From Lonicera japonica (lineage: Eukaryota > Streptophyta > Magnoliopsida > Dipsacales > Caprifoliaceae): a DNA stretch of 64,000 nucleotides. The notes under the pieces were generated by a model. The model saw nothing but the letters and a program-made list of their open reading frames with translations. It was not told the DNA's origin and did not search any database. A program made the translations under genes and the position numbers. Below, piece by piece: positions 1 through 12,976 of this stretch. The stretch lies in assembly GCA_021464415.1 (NCBI GenBank), contig CM038467.1, positions 49,643,309 to 49,707,308 of the forward strand, given 5' to 3'. Numbering within the stretch: the first letter of the stretch is position 1; each line of letters starts with the position of its first letter.

Positions 1-2200
1 GGGCACGGATTGCCCCCGGTCATGGACACGGACACCTAGGCGAGTTGTATTGGTATGCCGGATGAGCTAGATTCATAACAACCAATACATGGCTTGATAG
101 GATGACGTGAGTATCACCATAAAACACGTAATGAGACATATGAGGTTAATAATGAATACTTGGCTTAATGATATAGCTAGTGAATCATTATGGAACATAT
201 ACGGTCTTAGTTGAATACACGTATCACATGATGAGGTGTATAACGCGATTACCGAATCAATTGGCCTTATTATGAGAATGATCATGTGACGATAAACGTA
301 TGGAGTATACGAGTGATGAATACTCTTGTAAAAATGATTGACGATGATGTCAATGATGATAAATGGATGAGTGGGCGCTTGTATGATTATATATGTGATG
401 CTTAGCCATATGTGTGATGTATGATTGATGATGATGATGATATTCATTGTGGAAAATGAATGAATGTGATGTATGTTACTGTGATCACACATATGGGCTG
501 GATATGATGATATGCCGAGCACCGGGTAGCTCCCCGTGACTCGAAGGAGGGCCGCCTATTGCCGCCCATGGGTGAACAGGCCCTAAACCGTGCACGGAAA
601 AATGAAGTCGGTGACTCCGCCGGTGGTTGTGTTGCCCACAAAGGAGAGCCCACTCTAGGTATCTTGCCTTCCAACTGGACTATGTGTCCTTGGTTAGATG
701 AGTTTCCCCGGCAAGCGGAGCAGGTCCCGTGTGCCACTACTTCCTAAAGGGTGAGTCCCCGGGAAGTAGTTGGGCTACTAATGGTCATCACCCACTAGGG
801 TATCGCCTGGTGTAGTTTCTTCAGAGTGTCGATGTGGTTTGTATGTGGTGTTCTCCTCGTTAACTATTCGGGGTCTTGTCCCCGGGAAAGTGACCGTCGC
901 GTGGGTTATCTTCGAATGACCTACTTGGAGAACTAAGTCCTTGAACCACTCCCCACCTGGAGGAGACATGGACAAGAGCTTGGGATCCTTCGAGACTCGC
1001 TGGATTCTCTGTTCTGGGCCTGGTCAGACCGCGGGGTGAAACTGAGGCACTATACTGGAGATATGATACGGATTGTTGTGTTATTGATGTGAATTGTTTA
1101 TATTATCATTATTATTGTATTGTATCATATCTGGTATGGCATGGTTGATTATATATTGCCTCGGACGAGTGTACTTTTAGTGAGAGTAATGATATATACA
1201 CTATTGTAAGGAATATAATATACACAGGAAAGCGTTGGCCAATCATAATGTATTAACAGATAAAGTGAAAAGCATTGATAACTAATGGCCATAGAAACCT
1301 GGTATACAAGTGTGAGTACGTGGCTTGGTTGTGAGAACGAAGTAGAGATAAGGCCTCGTAGGTGGCCAAGTATGGAATTCATAACGTACTATAACTAAAG
1401 AGAAAATAATAGATACTTGGCCAACTGTCACAACATACGGTATATGTACTGGATGGCATAGTATAGCCTTGAGTTACACTTGAGAACGTATTAAGTAGGT
1501 TTATATCCTCGATTCACTAGTAATGTGAGATCGACTTAAGGTATTCCATGGGAGGTCTACAGATGGGATAGGTTGATTGGATAGTCAGCTTCCTGGTGAC
1601 TAGGATGGGATTCCTAGTGGGTTCTGCACACACGGGTGTGTGAGTTGCATTGCATTGTTTGGTTTACAAACTGCTGCATTGACGTAAAACAATTATTTTC
1701 TATATAAAACCTATATAGTTCCCACTGAGCCCGGATTTGGCTCACCCCGTTTTCTAAACAGTTTTGCAGGTTAAGCATCAGGGATTGGCGCGAGGTTTAC
1801 GAGTCTAGTAGCCTCTGATATCCTATATCTTTTGTAGTCCTTGACCTAAGGACTTGGTTGTATATAATCGTTGGTTGTATTAAACTCTTTCTATTTATGT
1901 GTGGATTTTACCATTATTTTGGATGATGGGCTATGGATTTGTACAAACGGTTTTTATATGTATATATATATGTGGAGTTGGTTGTGATTGTGTTTGTGTT
2001 AATGTGTTTTGTAAACCTCTTAAACTTGGTTTTACTTAAATAAACTCCACATACCGAGCATTTGTAAAACTGGACATTTTATTGAGGAAAAGTTTTTAAA
2101 AGTCATGGATTTTATACTTTAAACTCGCCGTCGCGTACGGCATCCGTGATTAACTGGGTCCCGGAGGTGAAAATCTCAGAACGGGATTCGGGGCGTCACA
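1..2200 (+). repeat. Ty3/gypsy Del/Tekay-like LTR, 3' part
   Basis: This stretch has no credible host gene and reads as a long gypsy LTR entering from the left edge of the window. It ends in GGGGCGTCACA at 2191-2200, a terminus typical of this class. About 485 bases before that end (1712-1775) lies a segment on the pattern 'TTCCCACTGAGCC...GGCTCA...TTTTGCAGGTTAAG'. The same arrangement occurs near the end of the better defined gypsy LTR at 19648-21925, read on its minus strand, so I place this LTR on the plus strand. No primer-binding site follows position 2200, so it is a 3' LTR or a solo LTR rather than a 5' LTR. Short reading frames at 444-737 and 559-747 are treated as chance. The left boundary lies outside the window. 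Confidence 0.6.
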
Positions 2201-3439
2201 ATAACCATATAGGAGACAATATTACTTCTGAACTTTAACCATGTCATTATAAACATAGATAATGAAAACTATATCATACTTAGTGTCATATAACTATGTA
2301 TTAGGTCGCGTGTGACTTGGATATATCTAATTTTTTTTTCTCCGAAAAATGGAAGGTTTAAGTATCTTCCTTTTATTACAATAACAATGAAAATCCTTTT
2401 TTTGGATAGTGTTAATGTTGTAGGGTGCCCAGCGGTTGATCCTGGGTCGCTAGAACTTTCAGTGGATGTCTTATCCTCTGTTCTCTAGCATTTTTGAAGA
2501 TTGTAATTGTCTATGTATCTTTTTAGTTGTTTAATAAAATGTTTTGTTTTCTATAAGAAAGAAAGAAAAAATGTAAAAATCGTATATTGCCTAATTATTA
2601 ACGATCTAATTCACAATTTGAGGGGCAACCAACGGGCCATAAGGGGTGTGTTTGTCGCGCGAGATTAGAAGCAGAATTGGATTAACTAATCCCATTCGGT
2701 GTTTATTTTCGAAAAGGATAAAATAAATAAATCTTATCATGTGTTTGGCACAAGGATGGATAGGATATTTTAGTCCTATCCCGCGTTTAGTGCAACACGG
2801 GACTGTATTGCACTCAAGATTAATTATCATTTTATTTTTTTAAAACCGGATAAATATATTCCACCCCTATATGTGGTATTATTTTATCCCATGATTATCG
2901 AATAACAAAATGAATATAAAAATTAACTTTTTTTTATTTTAATCTTTTTCTTTACGGCTTTAGATGATCAAATTTATTAATGAAAATTTTCAATCACCCA
3001 AAGTCACAGCAACTCAACTCAACTAATAAAATTCATTTATTGTATAATATGGTATTTTTATTTATTTTTTATTAAATGAAGGTATTTATTAAAAACTTTA
3101 ATTTTAGAAAAAAAGGTAACATTAGAATTTGAAACTTTACTTAAGCCCATAAAGAATAATTAACTATATTGGAGTCAGAATTTTTTTGATGCATTGCATA
3201 TTATTGGCTAAATATGAAAATAATGTGAACCTCACGGTCCTCACCAACAAAGCTACATTGATTTGAATTGGCCTTTTGCTTTATTGGGGGCATGAAAGAA
3301 ACAGAATGTTTGACCACTATCACGTAGTAAAACTTGGCCCAAAGTATAGTAGCCTTGTTGTTCCATTCCAGTAAGTAATTAATGTATCCGACCTTCTCCT
3401 TTTTTTTGAACTTCTGTGGTACAGGTTCTTGGTGTTTTG
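2201..3439. other. AT-rich intergenic stretch
   Basis: No coding region is visible. A patch around 2638-2815 looks like a degraded small DNA element: it opens with GGGGTGTGTTTGTCGCGC and closes with a loosely complementary segment containing GTGCAACACGGGAC. The inverted match is too weak to call. The remainder is poly-A/T-rich sequence running into the start of the resistance pseudogene. Confidence 0.5.
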
Positions 3440-6400
3440 ATGGCTGAACTTGCAGGCGCAGCAGCAGCAGCAGGTATTGTTTCCGGGGTGATGTAGTTAA
3501 AGCCAGTATTATGGGATCCAGTCAAGGAAGTTTCAAGGGATATGGGGAAGATTCACGGAGATTTGACCAACGCAATGCAGAAGTTGTTGACCAAAAAGGA
3601 ATGTCATGAGAAAATGTTAGTGTTATGGAACTGTACAAAGAGACCATCTATAATCTTCAATAACTGAATTCAAGAAGTGACAGAGCTGGAAAAAGATGCA
3701 GAAGAAGTAGATGCCAAATACAAAAGAAAAAGAAACAAGTCGAAGTTGTTACATTATTTTACATGTTCAAAGCTATGCGAGAAGATGAAAAATATGTTAG
3801 AAGTGGCAGTTCGCTTGGAGGGCACACAAATGGGAGACATTTTAGTGGGGAAAGAACCAGATCGTGTTGTGGAGATGAAAGGAGCACCCGATATAAAAAA
3901 ATTCCCCACACTTTCTGTACCACTGGAGAGGATATTGGGTCTGTTAACAAAAAGGAAAATCAAAGGCATTAAAATACATGGGATGATGGGCACAGGGAAG
4001 ACAACTATAATGCAGAACTTGAACAACCATGAAAAAATTGCTGCTATGTTTGACCTAGTGATTTGGGTGAATGTTTCCATGGAGGAAAACAAAAGGAATT
4101 TCAGCCTTGAGCAAATGCAGCAATGTATTGTGCAAAGACTAAACCTTGATGTCGAAGGCGCCAATGATGACAAAGTTGCTGAAAAAATAAGGGGAGAGTT
4201 ATGGGATAGTGTTTGTTACCTCTGGATGGGGTTAAGGAAGATTTTGAATTAAACCAAATTGGGATTGATCTTAATTATGGGAATGGTTGCAAGCTAGTGT
4301 TGACAACTAGGATGGGTCATGTTTATGAATCGATTGTGGACCAGGTGGTTAGAGTTGGAAGATTATCCGATGACGAAGCTAGAGATATGTTTAAAAAAGT
4401 TCTAGGTCAGGGGTAGTTAAATGCTGCGACAATATTCCGTTTGTGATAAAAATGATAGCAAGTGCCTTCAAAAAGAAGGAAACAGAGGAGAGCTGGGTCC
4501 AAGGATATAAAAAATTGACAAGATTTCCTAAAGAGGGCAATGTTGCCATTCAGAAAGTGTATAAATATTTAGAATTTTGTTGTGATGACTTGGAGGGTGC
4601 TCAAAAGGATTGTTTTTTGTACTGTGCATTATATCCCGAAGAGAGTGACATTGATGCAGATTAGTTATTGGATTGTTGGGCAGCTGAAGATTTGTATGGC
4701 ACTAACCAAGTATGTGACCTTGGGTGTCATACATTGGATGAACTTAAAAAGGTGTCTTTACTGGAGGAACGTGTGTACGAGCATGTTAAGATGCACAAAT
4801 TGATTCGGAAAGTGGCATTGGATAAGTTGTTAGCTGATTGTGGATGTAAATATTTGGTGAAAATCAGTGAATCAGTTCAAGATCCCCCAAGTGTGGAGCA
4901 TTGGAACCAGAAGAATCGAATCTTCTTGGTTGACAATAAATTGACAACCTTACCTGAACGCCTAGATTGTCTGATGCTTTCCACACTTATTTTACAAAGA
5001 AATCAAAGTTTGAAAGAAATTCATAATCTTTTCTTTGAGAATACTGGAAATCTTCGAGTTTTAGACTTGTGTGATACTGGAATCATGTCACTTCCATCTT
5101 CAATACGGAAGCTGAAACTTTTGAAAGTTCTATATCTAAATGATTGCACTTGCTTAGTGCAGCTTCCATCTGAAATTGGTGAACTTGAGTCTCTTCCAAG
5201 TGCTCAATATAAGAGGCACCGGGGTTGACAGTATACCACTCCAAAACGAGGGTGTGCTTGGGACGAACCGCAGGCCTATTCGAAATTTGATGTTCGGGAA
5301 ACTCAAGCAGGGTCCATGTGCATCTCTAACCAACATAGAGAAATTGTGCAATTTGAAGCGCTTGCTGGTTTAACTTCAATAATTTTTGCAATGAGAATGA
5401 TACATGTCTAGTAGATTATTGCGATGTTATTTCCAAGGTTTCTACTACGTTGGAAGAGTTGGTCATTGATGTGAAATCGTACAAGCAACGTTGCAGTAAG
5501 ATGATTAATATGGCGAGAGACAAGGTAGCAGCTACCATGACAAAGTTGACAACTCTCAAATTTTGCTTTGAAGACGGTGTTGAAGATGTCATAAAAGTAG
5601 TGGCTGATACTCCACAAACCTATCCCCTAGTGGATGATCTTGCAAGTTTTGTTGAAAAAATAGAGGACTCTGCATCCAAATCATTTCAACTTTTCATCGG
5701 TTGCTTGATCTCATTGCGTCCTCAAACTCCCAAGTGTGATCAGTATGGAAGGTATTTGAAATATTGCAATGGGAGGGGCTGTGACCCTACTAATATCAAT
5801 AAAGTGCTCCCTATAACTGATGCATTTGAGTTGGTTAACCACAATGACCTTCAGCGTGTATCCGAGTTCGGGATAGAAAGCTTGATCAAGGTCCAAGGTT
5901 TGCTAATTGAAGCTTGCAATAGTATTACTGAAATTGTTGATGGTAATTGTACCATGGACGGTCCACTGCTTCCGAACCTACTGCGTTTATACATAAAGAA
6001 GTTGCCGAAACTGGGAAGCATTTGGAAAGGTCCCGTGATCACTTGGAGCTTATTAAAACTGAGGACTTTGGTGATTGATGATTGCTTCAGCATAGAAGAG
6101 TTATTTATTGAACCTGCAATTATTGCCATCCTCTCAAAACTGAGGAAGCTAGTACAACTTAATTTGCCAAAATTGACAAGGATTTGCACAAATGTTTCAC
6201 CGAAGTGGTCCGCCTTAGAGAAGCTTAAGATAAAAAACTGCCCCAGATTAACAGAGTTCCCTTTCTGCAAAGATAACACAGAGAAGCTGAGGAAGCTAAC
6301 ACTTCGTGGTATGCCGAATTTAGAAATGATTTGTGCATACGAGTCATTCAAATGGCCTGCCTTGGAGAAGCTTAAGATATATGGGTGTCACAGTTTAACA

Positions 6401-6577
6401 GAGTTACCTTTCAACAAAGATAATGCGAAGAACTTGAATTTCATTGAAGCAGAGGAAGAACGGCGGAAGGCGTTGAGATGGCAAGACCTTGCGGTGAAAG
6501 AACGGTTCCAACCTTGGTGCTCCCTACATGTAATGTTTCTTCAGATAAAAAATGATCAAGATATTTTTTTTTTGTGA
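3440..6577 (+). pseudogene. CC-NBS-LRR (RPS2/RPS5-type) resistance pseudogene
   Basis: This is an intracellular immune-receptor relic. An ATG at 3440 starts an alanine-rich N-terminus, but the frame hits TAG at 3494 and TGA at 3665. The same frame then runs to 4252 and contains the P-loop GMMGTGKTT (about 3982) and an RNBS-A-like FDLVIWVNVS. A frameshift near 4220 destroys the kinase-2 motif (LDGV instead of LDDVW). RNBS-B survives as GCKLVLTTR. A further stop and shift occur near 4416. The GLPL motif is degraded, RNBS-D is recognisable as CFLYCALYPEE, and TAG at 4662 follows it. The MHD motif reads MHK. Leucine-rich repeats run from about 4930 to 6440 with more frame changes near 5180 and 5440. 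The last open piece (5450-6577) holds repeats of the type 'LEKLKI..C..L.ELPF'. With at least three nonsense codons and several frameshifts, it cannot make a full receptor. Confidence 0.9.
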
Positions 6578-7096
6578 TGATGCCCAAGTCTGCTTATTTC
6601 AATAGACAACATTACAATCAATATCATAGATGTGTAAATGTCAAAGTAGCTATGAAAACCACTTCTTTTTTAACATGTTCAATCACATTTCATTATTCAT
6701 CTCTCTGTCTCTCAAAGAATGAACCAAACCAAGTGATGCTATTCAACCACTTCACGAGTTATGTGGATTTGCACAAAAGCTCAAACTATTCAACTACTTC
6801 ACACAAGTTTTCATGGATTTCCCAATTTAAAATTCAGGAATGCACAAAAACTTGAAGCAAGTAAATTTTTAGTGTCTAAACTAGATGTAAATCCATGCTT
6901 CAATAGCTAATTTAGTCCTATTTAAGCTTTAACTTGTCCATTGTTCTACATAAATCTAGCCATGTGACCAAGCTAACTCTTTATCTAACATCCTAACATA
7001 AACATGAACTTCAATTGAAAGCATCGTGACCTTCAAACTTCAGTGTTTAATATAAATCCTCTTTCTTTCTTTTTTTTTTTTTTTCAATGTTGCTAG
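6578..7096. other. Intron-like or intergenic AT-rich sequence
   Basis: No supported coding potential. The segment lies between the LRR pseudogene and the possible last exon, and ends in a strong polypyrimidine tract with a CTAG acceptor. It could be an intron of the decayed gene. Confidence 0.35.
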
Positions 7097-7244
7097 CCGA
7101 TTGACCAAGATGCAACCACCAACACTGGAAATGGTGGCCCTTAACGCGGTGATTGAAGAAAAGTACAAGTCCATTGCCTGTTATGGTGGGAGCTTTAACA
7201 GTTCATTTGCAAGAGTGTGTTACTATGATTCCACGGAGTGGTAG
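7097..7244 (+). pseudogene. Possible last exon of the CNL relic
   Basis: A long polypyrimidine tract (7040-7085) is followed by TTGCTAG, a good plant splice acceptor ending at 7096. An open stretch from 7098 then ends in TAG at 7242-7244. Its 48 or so residues contain the patches ALNAVIEEKYKSI and CYGGSFNSS and are not low-complexity. It lies 0.5 kb downstream of the LRR pseudogene in the same orientation, so it may be that gene's terminal exon. I do not recognise a domain, and the splice phase to the nearest donor-like site (GTAATG near 6529) does not fit cleanly. Function is unknown. Confidence 0.3.
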
Positions 7245-7501
7245 ATAAACAATTTTTTTCTTTTCCCTGTTATTGAAATTTGAAACATTGAACTGAGTGC
7301 AACCAAGTTGTATATTTTGATCATGCTGGTATGTCTGGTGGTTTGGTACTATTTGAAACAAGATATTGGTTATTGTGTGATTTTTAGCATTGATGAATTA
7401 CGTGTAATGAACTATTCGATCATTAGTTGTTTGATTATTAGCTTTGCGTGAATTTCATGAGTGCCTAAATAGGATTGACAAGCGCATATTAGGTTTTCTA
7501 C

Positions 7502-7785
7502 AAGGATGTCCTTAATTAATTTAAGGAACGTTAATTTCGAGGGGTAAACAAACGATTTTTTTGATGAATCAAAAAATTCAACCCTGAAGTGGGCTAACTA
7601 AAAAATTGGTATATATACGCATTTCTGACTGTTGAAATTTTAGATGTTTAGCTAACCCACTTTCTAGTTGAGTTTTTTGATGAAATTTGGTAGAGATAAT
7701 CTTTAACAGATTCATCAAAAAATTCACTTGTTTACCCCTCGAAATGGACCGTCCTTAAGTTAGTTAATTTAAGGTCAGTCCTTAA
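7502..7785. mobile_element. MITE with long imperfect terminal inverted repeats
   Basis: The left arm (about 7502-7569) and right arm (about 7705-7785) are reverse complements over roughly 70 bases with small indels. The shared core is TTTCGAGGGGTAAACAA on the left and TTGTTTACCCCTCGAAA on the right, and both arms also share GATTCATCAAAAAATTC-like segments. The interior, about 130 bases, is AT-rich and non-coding. This is a non-autonomous DNA element. Such long inverted repeats would suit a Mutator-like origin, but I could not define a target-site duplication, so the superfamily is open. Confidence 0.6.
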
Positions 7786-8474
7786 GAGAAATGAACTATT
7801 CAAATGACTACTAATACTCCATTATTTTTTACATTTGTTGGTATTTTCTAGTGCAAGAGTATTGTATCGGATGTAAACGAGAGGCTGCAGTTTCTCCTTT
7901 TGAGGAAAAAACACCTGTGAATTAAACTTATAAAGAGGATGCATCAGCTTGAAGAGGAGTAACTAAAGACTGATGAAAGAAAGATGGAAAATGATCAAAA
8001 AAATTGCTAAGTTTTATAAGAAGTTGGTAAAATAGATGATTGATTTTGTGAGATATTCTATTACTCTTTTTGGTTTTCCATAGAATCTCATTCTTTAGGT
8101 GATGGTGAGAAAACCCACTATTCCTAAAACTTGACTGTATTGTTAATTATTTCCTACAATTTTCGTCAAATGCACCCTCTAAATAAGGGGGTGGGGGCAT
8201 TTTCAAACTTGTCATAATGGTCATTTTCAGCCAAAAATATCTCTAAGAAAATTTCAAGTTGTAGGTTTTTCCGATAAATTATAAAATCATCTTAGCTTGT
8301 GCTTTACGACCTAATTTTTTTTTTCAAGAGTGTTGACAAGGTTTTAATTTGCATCTCAAGTGCTCACTAGCCCTCTTTAAAAATTTATTTTCACTTTGGA
8401 TTAGAATAGAAATGTTGATACTTTGGTTAGGCATATATAATGATAGAGATTGCAATACAAGCATTTTTAGAACC

Positions 8475-8824
8475 TTAACATGTGTTTGGTTGAAAACTAA
8501 AAATCCAAATATTTAGTTTTCTATCAAAAAGTCAACATTCCTCCACGCTTTTTAAACTTCACTTCACTTTACTTTCTCTCTCATAAAAATTTCAAAACAC
8601 TATAACTTTAAGTCAAAAATCGGAATTACATAAAAAAAATATATTTGAAACCTACTCATCGGGATCTCTAAAATAAGATCCATTGTGACTATTTTTTTGA
8701 GTTTTTTTCATGAGTTTTTTTGATTTGGTTAAAAAAAACTTCAACAAAAACCAAATTCACTTTTCAACCTATTTTCACATTTCTCAAAATTTCAACTCAA
8801 AAACTCAACCAAACATGCCCTTAA
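8475..8824. mobile_element. MITE bounded by TTAA
   Basis: The left end TTAACATGTGTTTGGTTGA and the right end TCAACCAAACATGCCCTTAA form an inverted pair. TTAA sits at both boundaries and could be a target-site duplication (TTA/TAA, PIF/Harbinger-like). The roughly 345-base interior is AT-rich and non-coding. TGTTTGGTTGA-type termini are common in plant Tourist/hAT MITEs. Confidence 0.55.
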
Positions 8825-10499
8825 TTTTTATTCTTTTAATCGTCAAGGTAGCATTATGCCATTGATAACAATTATTTTCTTCGTTTCACTCTTTTTCTCC
8901 TTCTAGTAAAATAACTTTGAATGATATTCATTTAAGTTCTAAACAAACATTAAAAAAAAAAATCCAATATTAAACTAGCAAAGGGCAAAAGAAAGTAATA
9001 TTAAACAAGAAGCGTCAAATACTAAACTAGCAAAGAGCAAAAGAAATTTATATTGAACAAGAAGTATCTAATATTAACTAACAAAGAGTACAAGAAAGTT
9101 ACGGTGCAATTTAACCAACAAAAAAGTCCATCCGTTTGATCTTCACCAATAAGACTACATCACAATCTCACTTCAACAGCTAAAAATGTGTGGCTAGAAT
9201 TACATGTCTTGTTTTTTAAAAAGATAATTCAATTGACTTTTTTTATTTTTAAAGCTTAATTAGAAAAGTGGGACTACCAATTTCAGATATTTAAAATAAA
9301 TTAAAAGTGGGACTTTGCTTTAGGTCATTTTGGAATTGGTATTTTTGGTATGTTAATTCAATAATTCCGATTTTTATAGGGGTAATACGAGAACATGTTG
9401 TGAAAAACCCTATATAAACCAAGTTACTAACCCAATGCAAAAGGATCCAAGAAACAATATGTTACGGTAATCAAAGTTACCATGCACCAAAACTCCACAA
9501 TAATGAAGATAATAATAATGGAGAATAAAGAAAAAAACCATTCACCAACAAACACAAGTAGATAAGGTGGTATTGGCAGTGTTGCACTCCATTGGGGTGA
9601 TAGACTTTTTTGATGATTGGATCAAAACTTGAATACAATGATAAACCTTCGTTTTCATTCTCTAGAACTTCCTCTGTAAACCTAACTTGAAAACTATAAA
9701 CAATTGTTTGACATTCACAATGTATAAACAAGCTATCTATTTATACAAAGTAAATATGGGACTTAAATCAAGTCATAGTTGCATAGAACTAGACTTCTGC
9801 ATGCGTATCGGTATAGCCTTTAAAGGGTTAATATCGATACGCCCTTGTCTAGAACTTGAACCTTGGAGACCTCGATGATGCTTACTAGTATTGCACAAAC
9901 TGGTGAATATCGGTACGCCAGGTCTAGAACTTTTTCCTTAGCTGTTTGATGCGTCGAGAAATTGGTATAATATATTATGTTAATCTCTAATTTAAAGAGC
10001 ATAAAATGTTACTAATATTTATATTTATAATGTTTTTCAGGTGTTAGAAAAGAATTTAAGAAGATTGTGAATAATAGAGAAATTAAAACTTATGAAGACA
10101 CCTAAAAGTGCTCAATACTTCTGAAGGCATAACTTTTTACTCGAAACTTCAAATAATGCTATTCTTGAGCCTAAATTGAAGAGAATTTCGAGAGCTACAA
10201 CTTTTCAGTTAAGCACCTTTTCAAATTCAATAATTTCGAGGTCTGAAATTGCGATGCAAGATGCAGCAGTTTAAATGGCGAATATTTAATGTATTCAATT
10301 ATGGGCCCATTCATATGTTTTCTATTAATATTAAAAAGCCCAGCTACTAAAGTTTAGTCCAAGCCCATTTATACAAATCTTATAGAGCCGAAGGCCACTT
10401 AAGCCCATGCAACCAGATCAAGCCCACCTAGTCATGTATTTAGCCTAGTCCTATTTGAAGAAATATTGCTCAAGTACAAAAAAACACATGATAGCAAAA
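8825..10499. other. Intergenic stretch without genes
   Basis: No convincing coding region. Short reading frames at 9477-9731, 9687-9878 and 9820-10002 lack domain-like composition. At 8950-9070 three short purine-rich segments resembling 'AATATTAAACTAGCAAAGAGCAAAAGAAA' repeat imperfectly. Confidence 0.5.
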
Positions 10500-11540
10500 G
10501 GGAGCCAGCCGCAGTAGTGCCGCCGTGCATCTTTTCTTTCTTTTTGTTTTATTTACTCTTTTATTTTCAAGATTAAAGATTAATGATTTATTTTATTGGT
10601 TGATTTAATGTCAAATAAGTTTTCTTTCAATTCTATTTGTTATTTAATTTTTATTATGTTAGCGTAAATTTGTGCTAGGAGTAGGATTAGTATATTTAAT
10701 TGATTCCTTTGCATGTATTCATGCCAATTGACTCTACCAATTTAATGCTTTAATATTAAATACAATTTTTCCTACTGGATGCCTATTTTAATTGACAAAA
10801 AAATAAAGTTGGATTCTCATTATTTTTTTTGTTGGATTCACCTTATGATTTGTTGAGAGCGGATACAAGGTGTGTTTTGATGGATATAGTGAGTGTTTTG
10901 ATTTTATACAGTAGTTTGGCTGTGGAAGAATTACAATTGAATTTTATTAATTACTTGAACTTGAATGATTTTATTTTCCGCATCTAATAGAGTCGAGAGA
11001 CCAAATTAGTGCGAGATAAGAGTAGAGTTTATGCGCATGAATACTAAGAAAGATGATATTAAATATATGACTCCGAAACCCTAGTCAATTAATTTATTAA
11101 TTTTATTATCTTGCTTAATATTATTTAGTTTAGTTCCATTGCTTTAATTTACTTTCTTTGCTTTACTTTTTTTTATTTAATTTTCTTTATTTCATTTGTT
11201 TGATTTGCACCAATTATTCTTGGCTAGATTAGGAACTAGTGAAAGATTAACAAGACAAAATTTAAAACATATTGTTTGAGTCTCTGTGGAATTGACCTCG
11301 TTTATACGCTATATTATAAATTGATTCGTGCGCTTGCGAGTATTAAAATTTATCACAACACTGCTTCAACCTAACGTACTAGATTAGGAACTAGTGAAAG
11401 ATTAACAAGACAAAATTTAAAACATACTGTTTGAGTCTCTGTGGAATCGACCTCGCTTATACGCTATATTATAAATTGATTCGTGCGCTTGCGAGTATTA
11501 AAATTTATCACAACACTGCTTCAACCTAACGTACTCTTAG
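10500..11540 (+). repeat. Athila/Ogre-like gypsy LTR relic with a 155-bp tandem duplication
   Basis: The sequence from about 10510 to 11330 is the reverse complement of most of 17220-17970, sharing for example the segment around GAGTCGAGAGACCAAATTAG (10991). It carries the 'CTCTGTGGAATTGACCTCG...CGTGCGCTTGCGAGTA' end typical of Athila/Ogre-type gypsy LTRs. The terminal 155 bases are duplicated in tandem (11225-11379 and 11380-11534) with only a few differences. No primer-binding site follows, so this is a solo or truncated LTR. Confidence 0.6.
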
Positions 11541-12976
11541 AGCTCTACCTGCTCTATATCGTTAAACAACTCATCGGTGATCAAACTTTAACAAATCTCC
11601 ACCTTTGCATATTGGTGAACTTTGATCATATCCTTGTACTCTAACCCATGAACAACAATGCATTAATCCTGCATATCACCCCTTTGGTCCTGAATACTTG
11701 TATGGTCAATTGTATGTTGACTTATTCATTTGACAAAAACACATTTCAATTTTAAGTATGTTTAGTCAATTGAGTTCGCCATTGAAGACTCAAGTGATTC
11801 AAGTTACTGGAAGCAATGCATTGCAACATACATTTGGTCAAACAAATGGTAAGGTGGTTAATAGTTTCGGTTTGACTTAGGTGGTGTTGTAATTTGTTTT
11901 TAAACGTGTTTTTCAAATTAAAGTAAGTTAAAAAATAACAAATCATGTTGGAAACTCCTTAACTTTGATATAATCATGGTTGGAGAGCTTTCACATTGAT
12001 TTGGAGTAATTTCATTGAAAAACTAAGTATTTTATCACAATTTACGAAGTTTGGAACAAAGGTTGCTTGGTGGACTAGTAAAATATCCAAAATTGGACCA
12101 GTTAGGCAAAACTGTAATTCAGACAGGTACAATGGTCATTGATGGAATTGTCCAGCTTTTGAAATTCCCAAGGATTTGAAATCTCAAAATAAGACAGGTA
12201 CAAGGCTTCTGGTTGGACTTGTCCAGCAACAAAACTTGTTCTAGTGAATTTAAAAGGGTGAACCAGTCCAATGATAGCTAACTTGGATTGGTACGACACT
12301 GTTTCCTTGTGTCAATTTATTTTTTCGTAAAAATTGTTTTACGGTAAATGACTTATTTTTAATAGGAGTTGGACTATCGTATTTTCTATAAATTAACTCC
12401 TAAGTTTTCATACCATTTATCGCTCTTTTAAGATCAATTTAAACACTTTTCAAGGAGCAATTTTACATCACACCACCTAAGGTTTAACCAAAACTTCGTG
12501 CTAAATTAATTGTTCTTCATCAAAGAACAATAAATCCCGAACCCATTATTGAAGAGCAAGACTATCAAGGAAATCAGAGCAAGTCTATGACATGTGATAC
12601 GTTGTGTTCCAAATCGAGTGATTTGAGGAAGAAGTTGCTGAACTAAAGGAGTAAAGGTGACATCTAGAAGCTGTCTTAAGTGATTCAGGGTTGTACGTCT
12701 GTTTCAGTTAATGGTAAATTGAGTTTGTACCTCTTGTGTTTATTATAGTGAAAATTATTTTTGATGATTACTCATGCACTAGAAAGATACCTTGTTAATT
12801 TTGGTTTTGATTATCTGTCTGATTGATTGAATTGATTGATGCATGTTAGACAAGATTAAACAGAGTTTTCAGAATTAAAATTAGTAGACAATTAAGATTG
12901 ATTTTCTACTATAATCATTAAGTGTTTTTGGCTAATAATCATAGAATAACTTACGTAGGTTTAATTACTCCATATT
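11541..12976. other. Unassigned repeat-like DNA
   Basis: I see no gene. The segment 12105-12300 contains echoing phrases (GACAGGTACA twice and GTCCAGC twice) and could be the remains of an old retrotransposon LTR, but I could not place it. Confidence 0.4.

Noticed and set aside
2655..2668. Single TTGTCGCGCGAGAT resembling the Tat palindrome
   Set aside because: One imperfect copy without a cluster or promoter context; probably chance.
6574..6855. 93-codon frame directly after the LRR pseudogene
   Set aside because: Ser/His/Asn-rich translation of non-coding DNA; it does not continue the LRR pattern.
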